NCBI GenBank assembly: GCA_947475165.1
Contig: CANJLD010000030.1
Coordinates: 1-33,609, forward strand
Source of the DNA: Bacteroidota bacterium
GTDB taxonomy: Bacteria; Bacteroidota; Bacteroidia; Chitinophagales; LD1
Direction of reading: 5' to 3'
DNA: 33,609 nt
This document shows positions 16,197 to 23,976 of this stretch, piece by piece. The position numbers and the translations under genes were made by a program. The notes below the pieces were generated by a model. It made no database searches, was not told the DNA's origin, and saw only the letters and a program-made list of their open reading frames with translations. Position 1 is the stretch's first letter. Each line of letters starts with the position of its first letter.

Positions 16197-16571
16197 ATGA
16201 AAGGAATTTTTCTGTCCCTTATAACATCAATATGCTTCTTGAACGCAGTTGATGCGCAAAGTACCGCAACCGCTACACCGCAGCAAAAGGTAAAAGAACT
16301 TGTAGCAAAAATGAGTGCTGCTTGCAATCTTAAACCAGAACAGGCAGAGAAAATAAGCAAAGCGTATCTGGATTATTACACTAAGCATGATGCACTGAAA
16401 AAGCAGAAAGATATTTTAGATAAGAGTTCGTATGATGACCGTTCAGATGCCATGAAGAAAACACGCGATGCAGTGGTTAAATCTACGTTAACTGCAACCC
16501 AATACAAACAATGGGCATCGGCTAAAGAGAAGCAAAAAAAAGAAGCGAAGAAGGATAAGCAGGAGGAGTAA
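16197..16571 (+). CDS. small secreted protein, paralogue B (124 residues)
   Basis: ATG 16197 gives a clear signal peptide (MKGIFLSLITSICFLNAVDAQ); the alternative ATG at 16152 lies in the preceding hairpin and is unlikely. Residues about 31-64 repeat the paralogue A pattern (LVAKMSAACNLKPEQAEKIS, then YLDYYTKHDALKK). The C-terminus is strongly basic and acidic (KEKQKKEAKKDKQEE), which A lacks. Both proteins are probably periplasmic, helical and binding something common, but the function is not known. Confidence 0.75.
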   Translation: MKGIFLSLITSICFLNAVDAQSTATATPQQKVKELVAKMSAACNLKPEQAEKISKAYLDYYTKHDALKKQKDILDKSSYDDRSDAMKKTRDAVVKSTLTATQYKQWASAKEKQKKEAKKDKQEE

Positions 16572-16594
16572 CTAAGTTTAAACTTCCTAAAATC

Positions 16595-16630
16595 GAAAAT
16601 CCCCGACATTGCTGACGGGGAGTTTTCTTT
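16595..16630. terminator. terminator after paralogue B
   Basis: AAAATCCCCG pairs with CGGGGAGTTTT around an ACATTGCTGA loop, followed by TTTTCTTT. It lies between converging genes and could also serve the leftward sigma-factor gene. Confidence 0.75.
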
Positions 16631-16680
16631 GGAACCGAGATTGAAGGACTCTTTTGTGAGCGGTTAAGCTCCCTTATGTT

Positions 16681-17547
16681 TTAGTGTATGTAAGCCATTA
16701 GTAAATGCGGGCTAGTGCTTTCTTTAAGCTGACGGATACATTTTTCTTTTATCTGTCTAACGCGCTCGCGTGTCAGGTTAAATTTCTCGCCTATTTCTTC
16801 TAAGGTCATGGGGTGTTTTCCTCCCAAGCCAAAATAGCTGCTGATAATTTCTGCTTCGCGGTCGGTAAGTTGTGCAAGGGCGTTGCTCAGTTCAGACTCT
16901 ACATTCTTCTGCATCAATTCATCTTCGGGCGATATATCGTTCTTGTCGTATAAAGTATCGCTCAATATTCCACCGCCATCATCAATGCTTCCGAATTTAG
17001 AATCGGTAGAAAGAGTAATAGTATTTACACGGAAGTATTCGTCAATTTCTTCTTTGGTCATGCCCAGCATTTCCATCAGTTCTTCCACATCCGGTTCGCG
17101 CTGGTATTCCTGTTCGAAGTTTTGAAACGCTTTAGTGATTTTTGTGTAGGCACCGATTTTAGCCACCGGTAAACGTATAATGCGCGATTGCTCAACAATA
17201 GCCTGCATAATTGCCTGGCGAACCCACCACACGGCATACGAAATGAATTTGAAGCCGCGGCTCTCGTCAAATTTATAGGCAGCACGAATTAAACCTAAGT
17301 TGCCTTCGTTAATTAAATCGCTTAACAGTAAACCTTGATTTTGATATTGCTTGGCAACACTCACCACAAAACGAAGGTTGGCTTTCACCAACCCATCCAG
17401 CGCATCGGTATCACCGGTGCGTATTTTCTTTGCCAACTCAGCTTCCTGATCTGCAGTAATGAGTTCATTCTTCGATATCTCATTCAGATATTTATCTAAT
17501 TGAGGGTCTCTTGCAGCAATGTTGTGAGTAATTCTTAACGGCCTCAT
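16681..17547 (-). CDS. rpoD: primary RNA polymerase sigma factor
   Basis: The protein is of the short Bacteroidota type, without region 1.1. Region 1.2 ([15 protein letters not shown]), region 2 ([19 protein letters not shown], then [15 protein letters not shown] for -10 recognition and melting), region 3 and region 4 with the helix-turn-helix [20 protein letters not shown] are all present. I take ATG 17547 (MRPLRIT) as the start because relatives begin with MRQLKI; ATG 17574 would add nine residues. Bacteroidota primary sigma factors read TTTG/TAnnTTTG promoters such as those found in this window. Region 3 is less conserved than in close relatives, so a second rpoD-like copy elsewhere is possible. 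Confidence 0.9.
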   Translation of the reverse strand: MRPLRITHNIAARDPQLDKYLNEISKNELITADQEAELAKKIRTGDTDALDGLVKANLRFVVSVAKQYQNQGLLLSDLINEGNLGLIRAAYKFDESRGFKFISYAVWWVRQAIMQAIVEQSRIIRLPVAKIGAYTKITKAFQNFEQEYQREPDVEELMEMLGMTKEEIDEYFRVNTITLSTDSKFGSIDDGGGILSDTLYDKNDISPEDELMQKNVESELSNALAQLTDREAEIISSYFGLGGKHPMTLEEIGEKFNLTRERVRQIKEKCIRQLKESTSPHLLMAYIH

Positions 17548-17574
17548 AGGCTCTGGATTTAATCTTCGGTTCAT

Positions 17575-18069
17575 GTGTTTTTACGCCAACAGGTTTAAAA
17601 TGTTACAGGGCTTGTAATAAACAGGCTACATTTTTTTTCAGTGGAATTACGTTAAAAGGAGACGTGATGCTGAGTGAAGTCAAACTAATTATTCAAAATT
17701 CTTCATCTTAATTAGACTTGCGTTCCTTATATCAAGTAACTCACATTAGGAGTTAGCAATTACAGTTTGTATTACTTAAGTAGGAATGAATTGATAATTC
17801 TCAATTACAAGTCTCAAAATTTTTTTATGATGAAAACACCTCCAAGTTAATTGGGTATTGCAATCTGCCTTACAGAAGGGACTTCTTCTAACGCACATTG
17901 TCCTATTAATGTTGTGCTATGTTTTACACATTCTGCGCGTTGTAAACAAGTTGAAACTTTTGAAATCTGCAGGCGTAAAACAACACATCAAAAGTAGTTG
18001 GACCCTGCTGATGATGAACGGGAGCTACCGGGAATGAAGGAACATTCAAAACAAGCTAAATCGGTATTT
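17575..18069. other. intergenic region between rpoD and the PKD protein
   Basis: About 495 bp separate the divergent genes. It includes a small hairpin TAACTC/GAGTTA near 17737-17755, a T-rich run at 17631-17638 and GTGATGCTGAGTGAAGTC near 17664, which recalls repeat sequences of this phylum. No perfect TAnnTTTG box is seen in a position to serve either gene, and no RNA gene is recognisable. Confidence 0.4.
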
Positions 18070-19302
18070 ATGAGAATTTTTACACTAACACTGTTACTGG
18101 CAACACTAACCTTTTCTGCTTTTGCCACGCAGGATAAGAAAACGGTAAAACTCCGTATTCAAGGGCAAAACGGTAACCTCGATGAGGCAACGGTTTATTT
18201 CGATCAGGGCATTAACAGTACTTATACTTATCAGGAAGATGCGCAGAAAGTATTAAGCGGGGTTGCCGGTGTGCCGGTAATTTATTCAGTTACTACCGAT
18301 AATACGCACTGCTCTATCAACGGCTACGGAAATTTATCAAACACTGAAACTGTGCCGGTAGGTATTGTGGTAGATGTGTTTGGCTCGTATACACTTACCT
18401 GCGCTTTGCTCGATAACTTTTCGCCAACCTCTATTATTACTTTAGAAGATAGATTTGTGAACCGCTTTGTTGACCTGCGCACAAACTTCTATACTGTTTA
18501 CTTAGATACTACCGATGCACCCGAAGGCAGATTCTTTATTCACGTATCTTATCCATCTACGGTTTCATCAACCATTGCCGGCTGCGCTAATAACGATGCC
18601 TCTATCACTATAAATACTGACCCTTCAATTACTTGGGATTCATACCAATTGTTTGATGCTTTGAATACACCTGTGGGTAATTCCACCAACGTAAACGCAA
18701 CTGAAAATTTTGACAGCCTTGCAGAGGGCGATTACTATCTGGTGCGCACTTACGGTCAGTATACTACTTCCGAAAACTTCCACATCAACGGCAATTACAT
18801 TGTAGCAAACATAGGAGCTACTGCTACACAGGTAGAAACTCACGAAAACATTACGTTCAGCGCGTTGGCTAACAACGCCAACCACTTTGAATGGGATTTT
18901 GGTGATGGAACTTTAATCATAGGTGTAGCTAATCCGGATTTATCTTACTACGAGCCGGGTGTTTACACGGTAAACCTGCTTAGCTCAAACAACTTTGGTT
19001 GTTCAGATAATGCACAAATAGAAATTATAGTTACCCAGTCAACTTCAACCGGTGTTAAAGAAGAAACAGCTAATAACATTAGCGTAACCACACAAAGCAA
19101 AGTGGTAACAGTAAACTTGAACAACACCGTAAGCAACGATGCACAGGTGCAGATTTACAACCTGATTGGTCAACCGGTATACAACGCTGCGGTTAATGCA
19201 GAAAGAACAACCGTATCGTTAGATGCGCAACCGGTAGGGTACTATTTAGTAAGCGTAAAGAACAACAATAAAGTAAGCACCAAGCGAATCTTTATTCAGT
19301 AA
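18070..19302 (+). CDS. secreted PKD-domain protein with T9SS sorting domain
   Basis: ATG 18070 starts a normal signal peptide (MRIFTLTLLLATLTFSAFA); the open frame extends upstream to a TTG at 17998, with an ATG at 18034, but neither is needed. The mature part starts with a beta-sandwich (about 25-180), a second region (185-255), a PKD domain (about 260-325, with FEWDFGDGT) and a type A sorting domain (about 330-410, ending VSTKRIFIQ). Such proteins are exported by the type IX system and attach to the surface or become part of the matrix. The role as adhesin is inferred from the beta-domain architecture. A terminator follows. Confidence 0.85.
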   Translation: MRIFTLTLLLATLTFSAFATQDKKTVKLRIQGQNGNLDEATVYFDQGINSTYTYQEDAQKVLSGVAGVPVIYSVTTDNTHCSINGYGNLSNTETVPVGIVVDVFGSYTLTCALLDNFSPTSIITLEDRFVNRFVDLRTNFYTVYLDTTDAPEGRFFIHVSYPSTVSSTIAGCANNDASITINTDPSITWDSYQLFDALNTPVGNSTNVNATENFDSLAEGDYYLVRTYGQYTTSENFHINGNYIVANIGATATQVETHENITFSALANNANHFEWDFGDGTLIIGVANPDLSYYEPGVYTVNLLSSNNFGCSDNAQIEIIVTQSTSTGVKEETANNISVTTQSKVVTVNLNNTVSNDAQVQIYNLIGQPVYNAAVNAERTTVSLDAQPVGYYLVSVKNNNKVSTKRIFIQ

Positions 19303-19332
19303 GATATTCTAAACTTAAATTGGTTTTTCATT

Positions 19333-19370
19333 AAAGGTTGCTCTGGGAAAGAGCAGCCTTTGTGATTTTA
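19333..19370 (+). terminator. terminator after the PKD protein
   Basis: AAAGGTTGCTCT pairs with AGAGCAGCCTTT (one G-T pair) around GGGAA, then TTTGTGATTTT. Confidence 0.8.
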
Positions 19371-19391
19371 TAGAAGTTCAATGAACCCGTC

Positions 19392-19420
19392 CATTGCGAG
19401 GCTCTGCGAAGCAATCCCCT
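19392..19420. repeat. half REP-like element
   Basis: These 29 bases are identical to the complement of the right arm of the element at 2992-3073 (CATTGCGAGGCTCTGCGAAG and onward to CCCCT). The other arm is missing. It lies between converging genes. Confidence 0.85.
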
Positions 19421-19452
19421 TACTAAATGAATACAGAATCGAATCAACGATT

Positions 19453-20214
19453 TTACTCGCAGTCGAAATACTGATAAGTATGATACTTAGTTTGCTCACC
19501 ACCGGTAAGCCAGGTTTGAATGGTGCTGCTTACGTAATCGTTATTATCTAAAGTATGCGCGTATTGTATGCGCACCGTATCGCTTATAGCTGGTTGAATA
19601 ATACGAATACTGTCAAGCAGGTTGGCGGAAGACTTGCCAAAATAAGGAGTTACCTCTCCGCTTAAATCAGCAATGCCGGTTTTGTTTAAAGCATTATTGT
19701 GATAGAATACATAACGCTTGTTCAATATACCGCTTATGTAAAGAGAACCGGTGGCAGTATTGCCACCGTCATAACCAAGCGAAAGAATAGTAGCACCGGA
19801 GGTATTATTCGTAGTTTGTTTGGTCAGGTTTCCGTTGGCGTTGTATTCAAAGACTATATAATCGGTAGCGGTAATGTTGCCTGAAAAGTCAAGCGTATTT
19901 CTTATAACTGAAACAACCGAACCGCTGCTGTTGAGTAAACCGGTGAAATTTTCAACCGGCACACCGGTGTTATCATAACTAAGTATGGTAAGCGTATCGG
20001 CATTATAGCTGAGCGTATCTTTAGCTCCATCGGTATGCACTATAAGTTTAAGTCTGCCGTCTTCGTAATACGAAAACACATTAGGCGCAGGAGTGCTTGT
20101 GCCATCGCTTAGGTAATACTTACCCAACTTACAGTTCAGGATATTCTTTTTGCAGGAAGGAAGTATTACAACAAAACAGATTCCAATAAGGAATAACAGG
20201 TTTTTACTTTTCAT
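19453..20214 (-). CDS. lipoprotein of unknown function, 253 residues
   Basis: A type II signal peptide ends in the lipobox ILPSC (Cys21), followed by KKN. The rest looks like repeated beta hairpins with YD and NGN motifs (FEYNANGNLTKQTT, SLGYDGGNTATGS), the pattern of RHS/YD-like or DUF4595-type lipoproteins in Bacteroidota. It is probably anchored to the outer membrane. Its first 11 nt overlap the end of the Cys-rich lipoprotein gene upstream, so the two form a coupled pair. Confidence 0.8.
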   Translation of the reverse strand: MKSKNLLFLIGICFVVILPSCKKNILNCKLGKYYLSDGTSTPAPNVFSYYEDGRLKLIVHTDGAKDTLSYNADTLTILSYDNTGVPVENFTGLLNSSGSVVSVIRNTLDFSGNITATDYIVFEYNANGNLTKQTTNNTSGATILSLGYDGGNTATGSLYISGILNKRYVFYHNNALNKTGIADLSGEVTPYFGKSSANLLDSIRIIQPAISDTVRIQYAHTLDNNDYVSSTIQTWLTGGEQTKYHTYQYFDCE

Positions 20215-20527
20215 CGCAGGTTGCTCTTTTGCCTTTATTAAAATAGCTCGGGTATTGTTCTTCGCCCGGCTGGTTTACACAAAAATCGTAACTGTAGCTT
20301 GGTGTAGTAGCCGCACAGGCGTAGCCTATAGAGGTATCGTGCGCTATGGCGGCATTATATTCTGCGGTAGTGTTAAAACTATCTACACAAAAGGTTTCGG
20401 TAAAAGTGTGGCTGCTAACGGTAATAGCGCAAAGCGTGCAGGCATTATAGCAGTGAAAACATTTTTTGCAACTTGAAATAGAAAGAGCAATAGCATAAAC
20501 AAAAAATGCAAGTAGTAATTTCTTCAT
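20204..20527 (-). CDS. small cysteine-rich lipoprotein, 107 residues
   Basis: ATG 20527 gives MKKLLLAFFVYAIALSISSC with the lipid-carrying Cys20; the frame runs further upstream to 20611 through a palindrome, which is not expected to be translated. The mature end is unusually rich in Cys: C20, C23, C26, C30 and C33 in CKKCFHCYNACTLC, then four more (nine in total). The spacing CxxCxxCxxxCxxC could bind a metal or form disulphides. The 3' end overlaps the following lipoprotein gene by 11 nt. Confidence 0.75.
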   Translation of the reverse strand: MKKLLLAFFVYAIALSISSCKKCFHCYNACTLCAITVSSHTFTETFCVDSFNTTAEYNAAIAHDTSIGYACAATTPSYSYDFCVNQPGEEQYPSYFNKGKRATCDEK

Positions 20528-20588
20528 GAAAATCTTTTTGTAGGGTAAAGATATAAACGCAAACGAAGTAAGCAATCTGGAATCTGGA

Positions 20589-20612
20589 GTTGTTGGTGAT
20601 AACACCAACAAC
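20589..20612. repeat. palindromic element, perfect 10-bp stem
   Basis: GTTGTTGGTG, loop ATAA, CACCAACAAC. It lies between the hydrolase stop (20621) and the Cys-rich lipoprotein start (20527). The left arm, loop and most of the right arm recur inside recF at 24241-24262. Confidence 0.85.
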
Positions 20613-20620
20613 GGCTTTGT

Positions 20621-21463
20621 TTAAAATAACTCACTCAACTTCAGCACAGCATCTTCTCTAACGCCTCGGTCAGTTTGCTTTAAGCTGCAAAGTTCAACCG
20701 TGCGGTCGTGTTCGAAGAAGAGATAGTAGTTATTGGCAATTGCTTCCTCCAAAAAAATCTTCTTCTCATCAAGCGTAAGAAGCGGACGTGTATCATAAGC
20801 CATTACATACGGCAAAGGAATATGCGCCATGCTTGGGAAAAGGTCGGCACAGTAAGCAATGGTTTTGTCACCGGTTTTAATAAGCGGAGTAAACATACTC
20901 TCCGTATGCCCTGAAACTGTTCTTAAAGTAATGTTAGGGTTAATGGCAGTGCTGCCATCTTCAGCAAACTTTAATTGACCGCTTTCCTGTATGGGCAGAA
21001 TATTTTCTTTTAAGAAAGAAGCTTTCTCTCTTTCATTAGGCTTGGTCGCCCAATCCCAATGTTTTTGATTGCTCCAATACACCGCGTTCTTAAATGCTGG
21101 AACTAAAGTTCCGTTTGTATCTCTTTTAATTGCTCCGCCACAATGGTCAAAGTGTAAGTGGGAGAGTAGCACATCAGTAATATCATCAAAACTATAACCC
21201 AATGCATTGATTGATTTTTCTAACGAAGCATCTCCATGCGGTTCGTAACGGCTGAAGAATTTTTCATCCTGCTTGTTTCCAAGTCCCGTATCTATAAGAA
21301 TAAGTTGCCTGCCGTCTTCAATCAACATACAGCGCATGCTCCAGGTGCACATATTATTGGCATCGGGTAGATTCAATTTATGCCAAATGGTCTTTGGCAC
21401 TACGCCAAACATAGCACCGCCATCTAACTTAAAGTAACCGGTATCTATTGTGTGGATTTTCAT
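20621..21463 (-). CDS. metallo-beta-lactamase-fold hydrolase
   Basis: The 280-residue enzyme has the zinc motif SHLHFDHCGG (H102, H104, D106, H107), further ligands likely in VSGHTESM and AYCADLFP, and a final His in FFEHDRT. The overall size and the insertions resemble the lactonase/AttM-like subgroup of the superfamily, so a lactone, thioester or other ester hydrolase is likely. The substrate is not predictable from sequence. It is cytosolic (no signal peptide). It runs in the same direction as the two lipoprotein genes downstream but is separated from them by a palindrome. Confidence 0.85.
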   Translation of the reverse strand: MKIHTIDTGYFKLDGGAMFGVVPKTIWHKLNLPDANNMCTWSMRCMLIEDGRQLILIDTGLGNKQDEKFFSRYEPHGDASLEKSINALGYSFDDITDVLLSHLHFDHCGGAIKRDTNGTLVPAFKNAVYWSNQKHWDWATKPNEREKASFLKENILPIQESGQLKFAEDGSTAINPNITLRTVSGHTESMFTPLIKTGDKTIAYCADLFPSMAHIPLPYVMAYDTRPLLTLDEKKIFLEEAIANNYYLFFEHDRTVELCSLKQTDRGVREDAVLKLSELF

Positions 21464-21516
21464 TAAATGTCTTTTACAATTGCTCTTATCTTCTCTATGA
21501 GGAAATTGGTTTCCTG

Positions 21517-21639
21517 CTAATGATGTTCTTCTAGTTTATTGTAACGCTCCTCCCAAGTCAGCGATGCGTCATCCACATACTTCTTCACTTTTATCCACTT
21601 ATAAGTTTCTGAAATTTCATTCTTTTCCTCTGGTGTCAT
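21517..21639 (-). CDS. small protein downstream of ribH, 40 residues
   Basis: From ATG 21639 the frame begins MTPEEKNEISETYKWIKVKK, continues with YVDDASLTWEERYNKLEEHH and stops at TAG. It is highly charged, soluble and helix-forming, with no signal peptide. The start lies 4 nt past the ribH stop, so it is likely cotranscribed and coupled. The composition is like a genuine protein rather than random sequence. Family unknown; a link with riboflavin synthesis is only positional. Confidence 0.6.
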   Translation of the reverse strand: MTPEEKNEISETYKWIKVKKYVDDASLTWEERYNKLEEHH

Positions 21640-21643
21640 CGAA

Positions 21644-22138
21644 CTACTTTTTTAATTTCTCTTTCAATTCCAGCATCTTCAAAGCTGCCACTGCACATTC
21701 TACTCCTTTGTTGCCGTGTTTACCACCTGCTCTGTCTTTTGCCTGTTGAAGATTGTTAGGTGTAATTACGCCAAACAAAAAAGGTGCTTTGGTTTGCAAA
21801 CTCAAATCCATTAAAGCCTGCGATACGGCATTGTTGATGTAGGTATCATGGTCGGTATCGCCCTTAATTACACAGCCTAAGGCAAGCACAGCATCGGTTT
21901 TTTTCTTTTCATACATCCATTTTGCCGCTAAAGGTAATTCGTATGCACCGGGAACAAGTTCAACAAAAATGTTTTTCTCTTTCACTCCGTACTTCTTCAA
22001 TGTTGCAATAGCACCATCGCGAAGCGCAAAAGTTATTTTATCGTTGTATTCGGATACTACAATGCCAATGCGGTGTTTAGATGCACCGGCTGATGTAACT
22101 GCTTTATGCTCTGAAAGATTTTTGTTTTTAGCTGACAT
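21644..22138 (-). CDS. ribH: 6,7-dimethyl-8-ribityllumazine synthase
   Basis: The enzyme makes the lumazine precursor of riboflavin from 3,4-dihydroxy-2-butanone-4-phosphate and the ribitylamino-uracil. The motifs VPGAYELPL (62-70) and GCVIKGDTDHDTY (88-100, with catalytic His97) and the phosphate-binding region GVITPNNLQQA (123-133) are all present. The N-terminus has about 20 extra residues before KHRIGIVVSEYN, which is common. The gene order pdhA, membrane TPR gene, ribH is read leftward here, with recF divergent. A terminator separates it from the TPR gene upstream, so it must have its own promoter. Confidence 0.95.
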   Translation of the reverse strand: MSAKNKNLSEHKAVTSAGASKHRIGIVVSEYNDKITFALRDGAIATLKKYGVKEKNIFVELVPGAYELPLAAKWMYEKKKTDAVLALGCVIKGDTDHDTYINNAVSQALMDLSLQTKAPFLFGVITPNNLQQAKDRAGGKHGNKGVECAVAALKMLELKEKLKK

Positions 22139-22158
22139 CCCTTATTTGTATTTGTTCC

Positions 22159-22190
22159 CTTCTCCTTCGGAGAAGGGTTAGGGATGAGGT
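22159..22190. repeat. palindromic repeat CCCTTCTCC / GGAGAAGGG
   Basis: CCCTTCTCC, loop TTC, GGAGAAGGG (9-bp stem), followed by TTAGGGATGAGG. The element at 31335-31383 is of the same family in the reverse layout (CCTCATCC, then CCTTCTCC, GGAGAAGG). It lies just upstream of ribH. Confidence 0.75.
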
Positions 22191-22193
22191 GAC

Positions 22194-22224
22194 AAAAAAA
22201 GAGGGAAATAAAATTTCCCTCTTT
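22194..22224 (-). terminator. terminator of the membrane TPR gene
   Basis: A perfect 12-bp stem (AAAGAGGGAAAT at 22198-22209 with 22213-22224) and a T run on the minus strand (complement of 22194-22200) start 6 nt beyond the stop. Confidence 0.9.
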
Positions 22225-22229
22225 CAAAT

Positions 22230-22913
22230 TTATTGTGCGCTTACTCTGGCAATGTATTTTTCAATATCGCGACCTTCTTCGCTGTTAGGGTATTCATCGC
22301 GAACTTTTTCGTAAAGCTTTTTGGCTTGCTCGTTTTTCTTTTCATGCTCATTTGCTAAACCTGCTTTAAATAAAAAGTAAGGAGTGTAAGCCTGATTATC
22401 TGAATAGTTCGCTGCTTTTTCGTAATACTTAATCGCATCGTCAAATTTTCCAAGTTCTGCATAAGCATCGCCTAAGGCTGAAAGATGAATGGCACCAACC
22501 ACAGGGTCGTTAGGACTGCACTTGTCGAAATATTTTTTTGCTTCTTCAAATTTCTTCAAGTGTAAGCAGCAAACACCCGCGCAGTAGCTGGCAAGTTTCC
22601 CTGTTTTAGTCATTCCGAAATCGTTAGCTACCTGAGCATATCCTTTATACGGAGTAGTGCCGATGGCGCTTCCGTTTAATGCAAGCGCGAAAGAATCTTT
22701 CGCAAAAGCAAAGTCTGCCATGTAAATAGCCTTATCTGCTTTGAGTTGTTGGTCCGGTAAATATTTGGCAAATACGTAAACGAGGGCAACTATAATTACC
22801 ACTATCACACCTCCGCCTATCATTACTTTTTGCTGATTATCATCAATAAACTGCTGAAGTTTTCCTAAGCCTCCTTCAATGTTATCTGTTACGTTTCCTA
22901 ATTGGTCTGCCAT
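22230..22913 (-). CDS. membrane-anchored TPR protein
   Basis: A 29-residue cytoplasmic N-terminus precedes one membrane helix (about 30-49, VMIGGGVIVVIIVALVYVFA), then about 175 residues of TPR-type helices in the periplasm (for example HLSALGDAYAELGKFDDAIKYYEKAA). The architecture is that of the YfgM family, which in enterobacteria works with the SecYEG/PpiD chaperone network. Bacteroidota often carry this gene next to ribH and recF, as here. Residues 104-150 hold several Cys. The start at 22913 lies 41 nt beyond the pdhA stop, so cotranscription with pdhA is possible. Confidence 0.85.
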   Translation of the reverse strand: MADQLGNVTDNIEGGLGKLQQFIDDNQQKVMIGGGVIVVIIVALVYVFAKYLPDQQLKADKAIYMADFAFAKDSFALALNGSAIGTTPYKGYAQVANDFGMTKTGKLASYCAGVCCLHLKKFEEAKKYFDKCSPNDPVVGAIHLSALGDAYAELGKFDDAIKYYEKAANYSDNQAYTPYFLFKAGLANEHEKKNEQAKKLYEKVRDEYPNSEEGRDIEKYIARVSAQ

Positions 22914-22954
22914 GGTTTATTTTTAAAAATGAAGTGCGAATATAAAAGGATTGT

Positions 22955-23944
22955 TTATTCTGTCAAGAAGGGGTAATCTTCCTGCACATAAATGTCTTTG
23001 TATAGTTCGCTATCGTGTGGATAAGGGGAGTTTTCGGCAAAGGTTACGCAGTCGTCAATTTCCTTTTCTACGCGGGCAATAATTTCATTCACTTCTTTTT
23101 GCGTAGCGTATTTCTTTTTAAGAATTGTGTCTAAAGTAGTTTCAATAGGGTCGAGTTTCTTATAAGATTCCACTTCATCTTTAGTTCTGTATTTCTGCGG
23201 GTCGCTCATGCTGTGCCCTTTGTAACGGTATGTACACATCTCTAAAAAAGTTGGCCCTTCACCTTTTCGAGCACGTTCTGCAGCTCGCTCTACGGCATCA
23301 TGCACCGGTTCGCATTTCATGGCATCAACCGATTCGCTTGGCATATCATAAGCTTCTCCTAAAGTAGAAATCTTGGTAACGTTAGAAGTTCTACCTACAG
23401 ACGTTCCCATGGCATAGCCGTTATTCTCGCAAACAAAAATAACCGGCAGTTTCCACGTCATTGCCATGTTGAATACTTCATGCAAAATTCCCTGGCGTGC
23501 TGCACCATCACCGAAATAGCAAATTGTCACATTATCTTTTCCGTTGTATTGGTCGGCAAAAGCAATACCGGCACCAAGACCTATTTGTGCACCTACAATT
23601 CCGTGACCGCCAAAGAAACTATGCTCTTTAGAGAAGAAGTGCATAGAGCCTCCTTTGCCTTTTGTGCAACCGGTGGCTTTGCCAAATAGTTCAGCCATGG
23701 CTTCGTTGCAGGTAATTCCTTTTGCAATGCCTAAACCGTGGTCGCGGTAAGCGGTAATCATCCGGTCATCGGCACGTAAAGCACTCATTGTTCCGGCTGC
23801 TACTGCTTCTTGCCCAATGTATAAATGGCAGAAGCCGCGTATCTTTTGCTCACCGTATAACATACCCGCGCGCTCCTCAAATCTGCGCAAGAGGAGCATT
23901 AGTTCATACCAATATAAATAGGTCTGTTTGGTTATTTTCGCCAT
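22955..23944 (-). CDS. pdhA: pyruvate dehydrogenase E1 component, alpha subunit
   Basis: The subunit binds thiamine diphosphate and, with the beta subunit, decarboxylates pyruvate to feed the lipoyl transacetylase. The motif GDG (145-147) followed 27 residues later by NN (174-175) is the ThDP site; HSFFGGHGIVGAQ (108-120) and RYKGHSMSDPQKYR (near 260) are the subunit-specific active-site regions. The length of 329 matches the alpha form of the alpha2beta2 type. The pdhB and pdhC genes are not next to it. It is divergent from recF with 32 nt between the starts, so the promoters overlap. Confidence 0.93.
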   Translation of the reverse strand: MAKITKQTYLYWYELMLLLRRFEERAGMLYGEQKIRGFCHLYIGQEAVAAGTMSALRADDRMITAYRDHGLGIAKGITCNEAMAELFGKATGCTKGKGGSMHFFSKEHSFFGGHGIVGAQIGLGAGIAFADQYNGKDNVTICYFGDGAARQGILHEVFNMAMTWKLPVIFVCENNGYAMGTSVGRTSNVTKISTLGEAYDMPSESVDAMKCEPVHDAVERAAERARKGEGPTFLEMCTYRYKGHSMSDPQKYRTKDEVESYKKLDPIETTLDTILKKKYATQKEVNEIIARVEKEIDDCVTFAENSPYPHDSELYKDIYVQEDYPFLTE

Positions 23945-23968
23945 TCATTTTTTCTTTTAAAAGCGGAA

Positions 23969-23976
23969 CGAAAGTA
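23969..23976 (-). promoter_or_regulatory. -7-like box for pdhA
   Basis: TACTTTCG on the minus strand, one mismatch to TAnnTTTG, 24 nt before the pdhA start and directly before the recF ATG. The same octamer occurs at 15722. Confidence 0.35.

Noticed and set aside
17998-18069. Upstream extension of the PKD protein to TTG 17998 or ATG 18034
   Set aside because: It would place 12-24 charged residues before a complete signal peptide.
23788-23976. 63-residue upstream extension of recF
   Set aside because: It lies on the opposite strand of pdhA codons, and RecF proteins begin at the MFLSKITLLNF segment.
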